The notes beneath the pieces were generated by a model. The model searched no databases, was not told where the DNA came from, and was given only the letters and a program-made list of their open reading frames with translations. Made by a program: the position numbers and the translations under genes. A stretch of DNA of 64,000 nucleotides from Prostheceraeus crozeri (lineage: Eukaryota; Platyhelminthes; Polycladida; Euryleptidae): positions 62,001 through 126,000 of the forward strand of contig CAJQUW010007849.1 of assembly GCA_907163375.1 (NCBI GenBank), given 5' to 3'. Positions 34,560 to 47,251 of the stretch are shown piece by piece. The stretch's first letter is position 1. The number at the start of each line of letters is the position of its first letter.

Positions 34560-37500
34560 TCCATGATTCATATGCAAGTAGCTTACTATGAAAGGCTTAC
34601 ATGTCTCGTCAAAATATGATTGGATTTGAATATTTGAATATCGATGATTGCATTCATTCTTTTGATGTCAAAATCCAAATATACGAGTACATGATCATCA
34701 TTTAATATTCGCGCGCTTTAAGTTATCTTCAGCGCAAGTCCAAGCGAAATTGGTTCAACATTAAAACTCGTAAGCGCTTCGTTGAGCAGCTTAAATAGAT
34801 TCCAATTCAACTAGCCGCATGAGCATGATGTACAGTACATAACATGCAAGCATCAGTGACATTGAAACGCAATCCTTGATCGTTGACATGCAATGGATGC
34901 CGTAGATAGTGCTGGATAACATGTTGTAGACTTCATCACATCTACATCATCGTTAATCATCATCTACATCCAGAGGACAGAAAATTAGTGATTCTTACGG
35001 TGTATAGCTCAAGCTGAGGACTGTACATAATGCAACATAAGTAACGTTGCAGATTTAGTAATAAACGCCATGTAAGCAGGGAGCTAAGTCGCCATCTTAT
35101 ACATTTCTGGGGTCGCACAGAAAGGCCAACGTAGATTTCTCAAAAAGTGACATGTTTGAACAATATTGGATCCATTTTAGGTTATGAGATTGAAATCTGA
35201 GACGGGTCATCTCAAAAATATTTTTCTAACCTGCCATATATGGTAATCAGGTCGCCATTTTGGATTTGTGGGCCTACAGAAGAAAGCCCTCGATGAAAGA
35301 TTTTAAAATTTGCTTTAAAGTTATCAGAGAGGTCCATACGAACCTACAAAAGTGGAATCTAAGCCGAATCCTGTTAGACCACTAAATTAATTTCGGGCAC
35401 ACCGTGGCCCTTTAACGTTGTGCACTAATGTGCCTGAATGCCTGTCATTTTGAACAGAAATAGAAAATATTCCTATTTTAATAGAATTTCATTATTTGTA
35501 TTTAGATGCGCATATGTTGCATCTGGATGCGCATGTACATCCAGGGGAGTCTGCAAGATTAACTAACGGACAGTGCTGGGCCCTGGTTGCAAGATTAACT
35601 GGTGACAGGCTCTTGGGGAGACATGTCGCCACCTGACAACACCAATTCAATAGAGCGCAGGATTTAGATGTCATTGACGTCATCAAATGCAGTGATGTAG
35701 TCATTCCTCTTTGCGCAAAAGCGCGTGCCTTTACCAAGTAACAATGTGCTTCTCAAAAATTTGATGTAATGTGGTCAAAGACAGTGGAAGATGTTCATAG
35801 TCTTTGAATGTGGTGATTGCCATCCCAATTTTCAATATTTTGCTTCTAACATATGATTAAGTCAATGGTTTGTACCGAAATGCAAAGTATTTCAGCAAGT
35901 CTAAATGTAGTTGAGTCCACAAACCTTAGAAATATTTAAAAATGTTTAAGAAAATCAAAATATTCAAAATACCCCAAAAATTCAAAAGTGCCATGAATTT
36001 TTTATTTGAATTTTTTCCGAACCCTATTAATTAACAGTGCAACTGACTAAAAATTCTAAATCGTCATCCACTTTGTTTTTGTTGAGAGTCCGATTTACGA
36101 TTTACTGTCACATTAAATGAAGTTTTCGGAATAGTTATCTTGCATGACTTAAATATTATTGTTAATCACGCGATTTTCGCAATTATATTACATTATGTAA
36201 TATAAAATGCATAGATTTGAGGTTATTATGACAAATAATGACCAATGAAATCTAAGCATTATCTGTTATAATGCATGACATTTTTCATAGAAGTCTGCAC
36301 CAGGCAAAGAAATTAACAATACCAATAATATTATCTACTTTTATGGCATCAGGTTAATAATTACCTGCTTCGTGAAACTTATTGACCTGTGGACATAGAA
36401 GACCTTACAAAATCATGCATTATATATCGGATAATGAATCCGCTTCGGTAAATGAAGGTTTTATATTCATTATCTGGATGGATTTAACAGTCGGCACTTC
36501 AATCTTGCCATTGCACGTTTCTGCAACCATCTCGCTGCAATGAGCGGCTGATTATTAATAGCCAATAATTCATAAACCTAAATCTACTGCACCATAATAA
36601 AAGAAAGTTATGGTCAAGGAGTTCAAATCGTTTTTCCTCCTATGACTCAGAGGGTCATAATCATACATTATTCCATTATCTTGAGTTGAAGTAACGGTAT
36701 TTTTACAAGAATCCTTTGTTTACAGGAATACGTAGATAAGTTTTATGAATATCTATGATTAACCCATGATCAGCAGACTAACGTTTTTTATCATAAGCCT
36801 AAAGATGTTATTTTAAAGTAAGTATATAGTATGTGTTAAAAAAATATATAGTCTTTAATGAAGGTTGTCTTTAATCAAGGTTAATCAATGTTGGTTAAAT
36901 CAAGGTCAGTCAATGTTTTCACTATTTTTGAGCTAATCTTGTTTTCATTTTGTTTCTCAAATTTTCAAATCAAGAATCCTAGACTTCAAAGAAGCAATGC
37001 CTGTGAAAAGCACACAAATATTCTAATAAAGGCACTACAAAGTCCTTCACCATTAACACAGATTTTAATAAAATATTCACTAATGCACGAAGTCTAGAAC
37101 ATGCTTTATTATTCCTAATGGCTTAGCTAAACGCATGTTTACTTGTTTAATAATCATCTACTTTGAGAATCTTGCTGTAATTGCATTATTACTAATTAGT
37201 GCTTCTTCAATCTTCTAATAAAAAAAGTAGATACAAGCCGAAGCGATTTGCAGAGAAAATCCTTTTATGACACTGACGACTTAAATTGTCTTTCCAAAGT
37301 AAAGAAAATTGATTTATAATGTGCAATACTACAATGAAAAAAATATGAAGCAAAATTATTGTCTTCAAACTGCATAATGCATTTCTGCTGTATCTAGGAT
37401 GCTACCAAATAAGGCGACTTTAATTTCTTTTTACAGTTACGGAGAGTAAGATGTCTGTTCCAAAGACATTCTCTATCGTTTGACTCTCCATGAAAATGCT

Positions 37501-37767
37501 CAGCCACAAAAGTCTCCTCGCAAGCGAATTCGACACGGAGCTGAATAATTGTTGTCAATCCCCGCGATAAAGCTTGCCGCAATACAAACAAATTACTCTT
37601 AATTTCGTTTTAAATGAAAGCCTGACATACCATGCTACTTCGCGATATCGTCTGTCAAAGTACAGTCTCGACAAATGAATGGTGATCACCCAGATATTTT
37701 TGTCAAATATTTTCAATGCATCAACGAGAGCGCCTATTTTATAATGTAGTGTCATATAGGCTTTGAA
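34560..37767. other. no gene recognised
   Basis: A repeated phrase GTCGCCATxTTxxATxT...GGGxC at 35089-35110 and 35250-35275 suggests a small duplication. An 81-codon frame at 35492-35737 (minus), in a less AT-rich stretch, has no known motif. The remainder is AT-rich and featureless. Confidence 0.35.
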
Positions 37768-37769
37768 TA

Positions 37770-38367
37770 CAGTACCGGTCAAAAGTCTTGAACCATTTCT
37801 TAACTTTGTCGAAATCGTGGGAGACACTGATTATACATCTTTATTTACATATATATATTATACTTTTTTATTATTTTCATCAAAATACTTGATTGTTTAG
37901 TTAAGAAACAATACATAATACAACATAACATCATGACTATCAATATGGTTGACATCTTCTTGAGGGTTGGCCTGAAACTCCCCAAACCTAACCCCTATAG
38001 AGAATTGCTTGTGCAAAATAATGAGATGTGTGAGCAAATACCGTTTCTATTCTTACAAAGAAATAATTGAAGTTGTGAAGCGTGGATGGATTCAAGAAAA
38101 TCTGCTGAATGCTGTTGGAAACTTATTGACTCCATGCCAGTGAGACTTTCGTTGTGTTGGAAAAATAAGGAAAGTTTTTTTCAATGACTTAACTTCAAGT
38201 TAGTGAAAACGTAAGAGTCATAATGATATTTGCATTATCCATTGCTACGTAAGCTGAAGTCCCGATCACAAAGTTTGTAATACAATAATAAAGTATTATC
38301 TAAAATATAAAGTTCTTCAAGATTTCAACAAAAGTAAGAAGCGTTTCAAAACTTTTGAACAGTACTG
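37770..38367 (+). mobile_element. Tc1-like element, internally deleted
   Basis: CAGTACCGGTCAAAAGTCTTG at the left is the classic Tc1/mariner fish-and-invertebrate end, preceded by TA. ACTTTTGAACAGTACTG at the right is its diverged complement. In between, the plus strand keeps only the 3' part of a transposase: PKPNPYREL where SPDLNPIENL is expected, then EVVKRGWIQE and LIDSMP, the usual C-terminal LxxSMPxR helix. About 600 bp remain of a normal 1.6 kb, so a large central deletion has occurred; frames are broken. Confidence 0.75.
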
Positions 38368-38370
38368 TGT

Positions 38371-39060
38371 TTGTTCACAAACACCGCCTTGGCCGCTTTA
38401 AGGAATAGGAATGGTGTGGATGACACGGGTTTCTCGCACAAATGTGCTATTCCTTTTTTGGGTTCAGTCACTTTGATTGCATGCTTCAACTTCACCAGTG
38501 ACCCGGACATTTTCTACAGCTTCCTCCTTGACAATTTCCCAAAGATTTTCTATCGGATTCATGTCAGGGAGATTCCCGTGCTGTTGGAGAAGTTGAACAT
38601 TATTGTCCACAAACTACTTACTATATTCGCCGCTTGGCCCAGTACTGAGTCATACTGAAAGACAGTAGGCCCACAATTGTGACTATGCATAAAGTCGTAC
38701 AATGTTTCACGAGAACGACCAAGTGAGCGCTGATAGCTGCATCCACATTCTCCTTGAATAATCTGGGTTAATTAGGACAATTAAGCATGCTCGTGCATTT
38801 GAATGTCTGGTTCACATGAATATATTCATAATAGAGGGGCTTTTGTCGCAGGACAATTTTGTCATTTATCCATAATGCACAGTGTGGTGAGTGACGACCA
38901 AGAGTTGATTATATGGTACTTCTAGAATTAAGAGAATCACCCAAACCTGCTGAATGGAATGCAAGTCTGCCATCTTCAGCCACCGAAGGGAGTTGCCAAC
39001 AATGTAAGGACCGTCATCGACCGGTAATAATGCCCCGACGGATAATGTCAACCCCCATCA
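38371..39060 (-). mobile_element. Tc1-like transposase relic in opposite orientation
   Basis: Read on the minus strand, GNLPDMNPIENLWEIVKEE is clearly the third-acidic-residue block of a Tc1 transposase (usually SPDLNPIENLWxxLK). Upstream VFQYDSVLGQAANIV corresponds to the FQQDNAPxHTA block and RGIITGRWRSL to the preceding strand region. Frames shift at least twice, so it is non-functional. Its 3' side abuts the other Tc1 element at 38367 with only three bases between; no own inverted repeats were found. Confidence 0.7.
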
Positions 39061-39459
39061 TTGGATACAGCTAGATGTGACCCACACTTGAAGTATTATA
39101 GGTACTCATGCATATACATTCTGCATATACATGTACATGTATGTGTAGTCAAAAAGCCTCTAGTCGAGTTAACATCAATTTCAGCATTCTCTCAAAACGG
39201 ATGCCCTAAAGATACAACAAGGATGATTACTTCTTATGCATGCAGTTCACATTGCTGTATTCTAAGTTTGAACCCGGCTATATGCAACATATTTGGTGAA
39301 AAGAATATTGTCTCCATTGACGGGTCATGAGATTAATCATCAGAGCCCATAGACCAATTTTGTTGTTGTTTTGTTTCACACACATAGAAATCTGACGTTT
39401 CGGTGTGTATAGGCTGTTGGGGCTGGAATCATAGAAATAGATTGTTTATCTGAAGTTGA
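39061..39459. other. no feature recognised
   Basis: Contains ATACATGTACATGTATG-type simple sequence near 39118-39140. Confidence 0.4.
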
Positions 39460-39659
39460 CTAGAATGGAAATTGACTCAAGGTCGCGGCACATCCGAGGG
39501 AACTAAGTTGGGGCATGAAGAACCAATGAAAAGCTTATAATTGCACATGTGACTGATTCTAACCCAATGAAACAGCCGTTGACAAGTGCATCTAAGTGAA
39601 AATGCGTGCGATTTATGTGCCGTTATTGTGCATTGCATGAAGGTTAATTTCCATTCTAG
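39460..39659. mobile_element. 200-bp MITE
   Basis: CTAGAATGGAAATTGAC at the left pairs with GTTAATTTCCATTCTAG at the right. The interior is non-coding. The target duplication is unclear. Just outside the right end, GAATGGACAxxxxTGTTTGTTGATGG also occurs near 52612, so the flank is itself repetitive. Confidence 0.6.
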
Positions 39660-40122
39660 AGGTTTTATTGTTGTCAATTTCTATGGCTGGAATGGACAAT
39701 AGCTGTTTGTTGATGGTGATTTCAGTTTCTCGGTCAATGTTGATAGATCTTAAGAAGAACAAATTTAATGAAACTTGCAACAGCTGTAGCTTGTCGTAGC
39801 AATTTTTGCAATAGCGCAGATATTGAAAGTTATTTTATCAAAAATGTTTTACATTAAAAGGGAAATGAAATCATCTTAAATCTTTCAATTTAGTGAAATT
39901 GTGCTGAAAATGTGCCGGTGCATGACCACTGTCTCCACGAGAAGCCTCTATCTCGTTTAGGACAACGCATGTCCACGACGTAGCAGTGCCGCCAATGTCT
40001 ACTTTTACACTAATTCCCATAATGCTTGGCGCTCCTGACGAACTACGTATTCTAAGTCAAATTGAGATTTCGCTCTTTTGGACTTCTATCAGCTGTACTG
40101 AGTTTCAACCACTAACTACTAA
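39660..40122. other. no feature recognised
   Basis: No feature beyond the shared phrase noted for the neighbouring MITE. Confidence 0.35.
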
Positions 40123-41038
40123 AGAGATGATCATAAAAAACGGTCCACCTTAATTTCGCTGAAATTCATTTGATCCTCATGCTTTCCAATCGTGTTGCAC
40201 ATCAACTTGTCGCACATCATTCGAGAGCTCTCGTTCTCAGCTTTAAAATGGGCCATGATAGACTTATATCCATTATTGTTTTTTTTACTGAGCAGTGTTT
40301 AAAACATGAAAATCGCTCAGTTTGCAAACACAATTTTTAATAAGAAAACATGTGAGTATGATGATGAATCAAGCACGGGGAGAACGAGCATTTTCTGAGC
40401 TTTCCCTTGATATACTGGTCATCAAAATAGGCGAACTTGGAAAAAGTTAGTGACATCGTGAAGTTATCACAAAATCATGACCTCTTTGGTTGAAAATGTT
40501 ATGATCTTACATATTCATCAAAAATGTTCATATTTAGCATCCTCTGAATCCTTGCGATGTGAGGAGCAGGAATATGTAAGTTATATGCATAGAAGTTCAA
40601 TAATTCTTTGTCAAACTTCTTCAACATTTTCTCATTATCGTTAAAACAGTGCCTACACAAACACCATGTTAAGTGAATGAAAGTTCAAAACAAAACAATT
40701 AGCGAAGGTATGTCTTTGTTGTCTCACAGGGACTGCAGATTGTTTACTTGCATGTTTGTGTACTTTGGCGGAAATGAAAAAATATGTTGAAGAAGTTTGA
40801 AAAAGAACTATTGAATTAATTTGAATAAAACTTACATATTAGCTCTCCTTACATCACAAAGATGCTTAAGATATCAAACATGAAAAAGTGATGAAAAAAT
40901 GATATAACATTCGCAGGCAGAGGAGTCATGATTTTGTGATAACTTCGTGATATCACTAATTTTTCTTAGTTCACCGATTTTGATGAATCGATTGAATTTT
41001 ACTGAAATTAAGGTGGTCCGTTTTTTATGATCAGCTCT
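40123..41038. mobile_element. foldback family B, copy 2
   Basis: Begins AGAGATGATCATAAAAAACG and ends CGTTTTTTATGATCAGCTCT. The left part follows copy 1 (13564-14743) for hundreds of bases: CATTCGAGAGCTCTCGTTCTC, GGGAGAACGAGCATTTTCTGA, ACATGTGAGTATGATGATGAATCA. The right arm is shorter than in copy 1, so a deletion removed part of the palindrome. No transposase or clear target duplication. Confidence 0.8.
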
Positions 41039-42537
41039 GACAGACACCGGCTCACGATTTGCTAGAATGTAAAATAGTGTAAAAATATGTATCTATGATC
41101 CCTACATGATATCTCAACTTAAGAACTTACTAAGATGTCAAAGATGGAAAGAAAGCTATCATCGGAGAAGAATTGATTGGAGCAGATTGATTTGAGTTTG
41201 AAATCAGATGCTCATGCATTTTTTGATTTTTAAGTGATTCGTTTTTTATTAGTGATATACTCTTCCTTAAAAATGATATCTTTGAATTCTACTTAACATG
41301 TTGCGCATGTTCCATTTGCGCTAGTGATGGAAAATAATTTATCTTTGAATATTTAATTGGCTTGCTAAACTTCTGAAATTTTGCCAGAAAACATCACCAA
41401 TTCCATTATCTTTCTTTCCTTATCAACTGGACAATGAGCGACTCACTTTTGATGTGTCCAGGTCGCAGACATGCACGGAATTATTCTAATATATTTCTTC
41501 CATCTTCATAGCATGGAGCTTGCCAAAATATTTATTTTGATTTGCCAGCTACCGCATCAGACATCATCATTTTGAGTTAGCCATTGGTAATTTTGAAATT
41601 ACTTCATTGTCTGATCTTTCAATATTTAACTGAATGTGGATTTAGGCCAAGTTATCTCTCGAAATGTGGCTGCCATGCACCTATATTTCTTTAGTATAAC
41701 TGAAATAGTTTACGTGAATTGCATTTGAATTTTAGAAACTAGCGTATTCATATGATGTTGATACTGAAACAATATGTTGTCTTGCTATACTTTTTGCCAA
41801 AGCTGCTGCTGTCTCAATAGAGTCTCTCAGAGTTGTCTCAACTTGCAGCAGATTTGTTGTCAAATATCTTCTTTAAATCAACATTGCGGCTATTGGCACA
41901 ACTTCCTGTTTACAATCTATTTATAACAACATAAAGTCGGCATTGCCGTTGTCATTACAGTCATGTAACCAGCACAGGCATTAGATCAGACATCCTATTT
42001 TTAGCTTGAAAATGACGCATATGATGATTATCCTTTTGAAATATGAACTTTATGCTACTTGATTATATTTTTTATATTTTATTATATTTAAGTTAATTTT
42101 TGATTGCTCTAATTTGTCTTTGCTGTGGATTTCATCCCATTTTCATGAGCTACATTTACAATTGCTGAGATATTCAGGCTGATACTGTGCTGAATGGATG
42201 TTGAAATAAAATTTAGATTAATCTCGCAATTGTTCGGCATGTTGCTATCTTGTTAAAAAAATGATCTTCATAAACGTGGAGGTGAATGTTGACTGTCAGT
42301 TTATCATGACCCGCTTTCTGAGTCTGTCACATACGCAGTTTGATATTTACAGGAGTAGTCGGCGTGGACATGACGTAAACTTTGATAGACATTTCCATCC
42401 AGGTGTTTGCCATCACCCCGCGGATACATTTCTACAGAATCAATGTATGCATGACCTATACCTGAGTTTGTAATGACGCAGGAATGATTCAAAGTAGGGT
42501 TTTGAAGCTGATCATCATCATCTTCATGTTACGAATT
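41039..42537. other. no feature recognised
   Basis: No coding or structured feature supported. Confidence 0.4.
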
Positions 42538-42545
42538 GACTAGAT

Positions 42546-43534
42546 CAGTGGCGGGCAACGCGTGGCCCGTGGAGACATATTGGGTGGCCCGCCACCGCTT
42601 CCCATATCTAAAGTAGTCCGTTGACATTATTTGAATCGGCTATGTGAAAATGACTCACGCCGACTTCGACTTTTGAGAGATGCCTAAGGGTGACGGATCC
42701 TCATTAGACTTTGCAAAACCTTAAATTGCTAACTAAATGAGTAATATGATGGCACAAAAATTCACATTCCAATAATCCAACCATGCTCCTTTCGTAATGA
42801 ATATCTCCTATTTAACAAGTGCAAGATGGCCATCACATGTGCGAGTTTATGCGACGCCACATGGCATTCACTGCCTTGCTAAACATGCTTCACTACGTAA
42901 TAAACCACGCTCGAATGAGCTTATAAATAGGCTACATTAAGTTTATCCAGACTGTGTAAGAAGGAATCCAACCGTATAATTTTGACAGGCCAACATGTTT
43001 TTCAATTATTCTTGCTGAATTTTATCTTTATACTGCTACACCAATATATATTGTACTCAATTGCCATTAGCGCTCGACTACCGTTTGTGGAGCCCATGCA
43101 CGGTTTTTAAAACCCGTAGGCCTATATGTTTGGATGACTTTATCTTGCACGGCTTTCAGGCGGATAGCTGTACTGTACTTACAGACCATTGTTTTTCGAT
43201 GAAATATGGTAATGTCAGTCATATCACCAAAAAGTCAAATGATCATACACAAAGAAAAGTTTCCATGGTTTGTTATAGGCCTATTCACTCTTCAATGCTC
43301 ACAGGAATTGTATAATGTAAATTATCATTTATTAATATCAAGCAAATTGGTTCGTAAATACTGCTGTATGCATTTACATGTAGAATTTTGTTATGTAATA
43401 CGACCACTATATTTGCACGTAAACTGTACAGCAGCCGGAATAAATTGCGGAATATAAGAACTTTAAGCCTAATCGCCTTTTAAAATTGGGCCACTCCTTG
43501 TGGCCTACTACCTCAACTTGGTTGCCCACCACTG
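42546..43534 (+). mobile_element. hAT-like non-autonomous element
   Basis: Left end CAGTGGCGGGCAACGCGTGGCC and right end GGTTGCCCACCACTG are inverted repeats of hAT form. Flanking GACTAGAT (42538-42545) and GACCAGAT (43535-43542) are an 8-base duplication with one difference. The interior is shared with 5906-6728 but has no transposase frame. The single mismatch in the duplication and in the ends suggests moderate age. Confidence 0.8.
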
Positions 43535-43542
43535 GACCAGAT

Positions 43543-44917
43543 ATACTAATAGAGATGCGAAAAAACCACCTTCATTTCCTCAAAGGTTCCGCACTTCTAC
43601 ATGCAATGATTAATGACCTTCAATCATTTGTGTAATAACCACGAAAATGACAAAGTGATGTGTATTAAGAACGCTTCAGTTTATCATGAGTTGAACCCAG
43701 GGTTTTTTGGGTGCATTTTGAATAGCACGATTCAAGTCACAATACAATAGCCGGTGATTATGATTTAAGTCGCCAAACGATGCGTGATTCGAGTCGCGCG
43801 ACTTGATTTTTGTTGAATTCGAAGCTTTTTCAACTAATTCTGTGCAATTTGGCATGCTTAATTCGAATATAATGCTCCATTAGCTAAATCAAGTCAGATT
43901 GTTTAGGTATTTGAGTACAAAGTAAACACGAAAAATGTCACTGTTTTTGAATGCATGTAGGCCTACTTTTTCCCGTCACAGTTGCTCTTTAGAAAAAGTA
44001 CGGCACTCCCTTTAGTTACGGCTTGCAATAAAATAGTTGAGATAAAATTATGCACTAAATAATATGAGCAAAAAATATTATAAAATAATTTTAAAAATAT
44101 ATGGAAGAATCTTGATTTTGCGATGTCTTATGACAGCTAAATGTCAATGGATTCACCTTTTCTTCGAGATCCATGACACTGAAAACGTTGTGATTGTTGG
44201 TTTGACTCTGTAAATATAGTTGCACCGTTCACAATGCGTCTTGACGATCGTTTGAACAACGCAAAACCTTTGAACCGGATGCGTTAACTCATTTCTCTTC
44301 TAATATAATGATTCCAAACGTCGAGGAAACACTATACTAGTGAAGAACCTCATAACTATCAAAAACTTCTCTCCAGAAGTCATTGTGAGGGCCGTCTGCT
44401 GTCTGTTGTCCTAGGTCTGGTTCACAATGCGGCACTGTTTGAAGCATATTGACAATTTGCCTTGAAGATCGTGATCCTTTGGTACGAATCCAGTGCAGAG
44501 ATTACACAAGAATTTATTAAACATAATGAATGATGCGCGCAAAAACACATCAGCAATTATGACGAGTGATTATGAAAATTGCAGACAACCAAAGTCCATA
44601 CATGTACTCTTCCTGTTGTGTCTCCGCTTCTGTCGACGCAGTTAGCAAACATACATGTAGGTATTTTGAAATGGAATAATAATAATTAATTGATAACAAG
44701 GCTGCAGACTCAGTCGTAGTCCGTCAAAGTTCTTATACGATGCGGAGAGGTCCTGGTAATTCTGTCCCCTCCCCCCCATTCTCAGAATTCTCTGGCTCCT
44801 AAGTGTAGTCTGATTTCATGACGACCGTCGGAAAAGCGTTGAGTGTGTAAAATTCCTTTGGTTTGGAGAAAATTTACGGCACTTGCCATAGAGTAAGTAC
44901 TGTATACATGTATATAG
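43543..44917. other. no feature recognised
   Basis: No coding or repeat feature supported. Confidence 0.35.
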
Positions 44918-45405
44918 GTAGAGTCTCGACTCAAAAAAGTATCTGTATACAGTGAACATTTTTATATGAAAAGATTCAGTTTTTTGTGAAGATAACGCTT
45001 CCGTGGTCCAAAAAATTATTTTGAGCAGTTTGCAAAAAGTCAAAATTTTGACAATTTATATACTACCGAGATGAATCCCCTATATGAGTAGTAAGAAACA
45101 AGATGGATATCAGAAGGAATGAATATTTGCTAGTAAACATCCTATCTAAGCGGAAATTAGGCTGATTATCAACGGAATCTCATGATCCGTATTATAATGG
45201 AAGTCTTCATGAAAAAGTGGCGATATTATTTGTACTTTCTTGGATGAAATTTCAGGTTTTTAATTCAATTTTCACCGGCATGATTTTGTGATTCACTAAA
45301 TTCATGTTTCATTTCTTGAAGCTGAATAGTGATGTGGAACCATTTATATCCTTCAAAGTTAATTGGAATTATTGTAATTGATTCTGTTGTTTCGCTCTAC
45401 CTTCT
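44918..45405 (+). repeat. dispersed repeat family R, copy 2
   Basis: Nearly collinear with 61948-62440: GACTCAAAAAAGTATCTGTA, TTTTTATATGAAAA, CCGTGGTCCAAAAAA, ATATACTACCGAGATGA and GGATATCAxAAGGAATGAAT are common to both. Copy 2 stops near 45405 while the others run on, so it is truncated on the right. Confidence 0.75.
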
Positions 45406-45604
45406 ATGACAGTGCAAACCTATCCTTAACCCAATGTGACCAAGTTCGACGAACTTCGGTGAAATCGGAAAAATTGGAATATGTGGGGGGGGGGAAGATT
45501 AGAAGTACCGAGGTCTGAGCTATGAGATAATTATTGCTGATTTTAGAGAGTAGTAACATTGAGATACTTTTCCTCAAGGGGTTTATTTTACCAGCAATTT
45601 ATGC

Positions 45605-47251
45605 TTCAACCACCACATTTCTTTCATTGTTACTAAGTCCTTTCGAATGCTTGGCTTTATTAAGTGTGTTACTCATTCTTTCAAAGATATTTGTGTTTTG
45701 AAAGTTTTGTATAATTCGTATGTTCGGTCCAACCTGGACTACTGCTCACAAGTATTAGTCCGGCAGCCAGAGCGAGTTTCTGCAGGGAACGAGGCCGAAA
45801 GTAAGACTTTCACAAAATGTTGTACACCCTATGCCTACTACAAATCTACACGTCTGCCGAGTTCTAGTGAGTTCCTCTTCTTGTCAGACAGAATCAAAGA
45901 ATAACGCATGTAAATCCAATGGGTCGCAGATTGAAGTTTTTGTCTAAAATGAAATTTTCTATGTTTTCTCTGATTAAGCGAAAAGTACTAGGTCTAGAGT
46001 CATAATTTTTGGCATGGAATGTCTTCAGGTCATTTCCTTTCATGTTCATGCACTTCTGTCTATGAAGCTAAACACATTTAGATTTGGCGAACCTCTTAAT
46101 GTCATCAAACACTAACATTTTGAGCAACTTTATCCACATTCAACCACATTCTCATACACATTGCCGATTAGATGCATGATAAAAGCATATGCCCATCATA
46201 GGAAATGACCTGAAGATATTCCATGCCAAAAATTATGACCCTAGATCTAGTACTTTTCGTTTAATCAGAAAAAACATAGAAAATTTCATTTTAGCCAAAA
46301 ACTGCAATCTGCGTCCCATTGGATTTACATGTGTTTTTCTTTGATTCTGTCTGACAAGAAGAGGAACTCACTAGGACTCGGCAGACGTGACGATTCGTAG
46401 TAGGCATAGGGTGTACAACATTCTGTGGAAGTCTCACTTTCGGCCTCGTTCCCTGCAGAAACTCGCTCTGGCTGCCGGACTATATGGTCTCCAAATGCAA
46501 AATGTGCTGTGAATAAGATTGAGCGTATTCAAAAAGCTTTCGTCAAGTTCTTATGTTTTCACACTCGCATCATGTACAAAAGTGATAACTACGCTGTATT
46601 ATGCCATCATTTCCGCTTAACTATGCTCGCGGAGCGCAGGGAGATTTCAGACATTTTGCTATTTCACAAGATTGTCAATAGTGCAATCAGTTGCAATTAT
46701 TTGACATCAGCTGTTTGTCTTAAAGTGCCTGGTCGTATTACTAGGAATACTGGTATTTTTACTTCAAAAAGAAAAAGTCGCTTACTCTTACGCAAACATG
46801 CTTTCTTCCCGAGGACATTTTTGAGTGTAAACAAATTCAAAGAAATTGACGTTTTCAGTGCATCTCTTTCTACAGTAAAGAGGTTTCTGATAAAACATTT
46901 CACATAATTTTCTCGGTTCTTTTTATAAAGTATCTTTTTTTCGTTATTGTCATGTATTTTAGGTAGGTACATTTACAGTATATCTGGTTTTTAATGTCTC
47001 ACTTTTATTCTGGTAATCTGTTGTATTTCATTAGTATTTGAAAAATGCTATGTATTTTACTACTATGTCTTTTATCAAGTATATTTGTTCATACTGTAAT
47101 ATGTTTCAGGTACGTGTATATTTTCAGTATCTGGTTTTCTATTGTCTCATTTTGATTCTGGTAATGTTGTAATCTGTATATCATTCGCATCTGATGACTG
47201 TAATTGGCATCCAGCTGTTGTCATCATTTTGAATAAATACAAAATACAAAG
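45605..47251 (+). mobile_element. jockey/CR1-type LINE fragment, split by a later insertion
   Basis: The first coding part (from about 45610) reads MLGFIKCVTHSFKD...YVRSNLDYCSQV. The second (from 46483) reads WSPNAKCAVNKIERIQKAF, then VKFLCFH, LAERREISDILLFHK and a polar C-terminus to 46907. LDYCSQVWSP...IERIQKxFxxF is the standard post-polymerase region of jockey/CR1-like elements. The 727-bp foldback at 45756-46482 separates the two parts; ignoring it, the frame runs through without a break. The non-coding tail ends TTTGAATAAATACAAAATACAAA, a typical 3' end. The 5' side is truncated before the polymerase core. Confidence 0.85.
45756..46482. mobile_element. foldback family A, intact 727-bp insertion
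   Basis: Arms 45756-46039 and 46201-46482 are inverted copies about 283 bases long and very similar, around a 161-base centre. Termini are TAGTCCGGCAGCC and GGCTGCCGGACTA. TAT lies directly outside both ends (45753-45755, 46483-46485), a 3-base target duplication. It sits inside LINE coding sequence and is therefore younger than that LINE copy. The left arm includes RLPSSSEFLFLSDRIKE in frame, also seen at 12.4-12.8 kb, but no transposase domain. Superfamily unassigned: a 3-base duplication is compatible with several, though TAT is not the TTA/TAA preferred by Harbinger. Confidence 0.85.
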
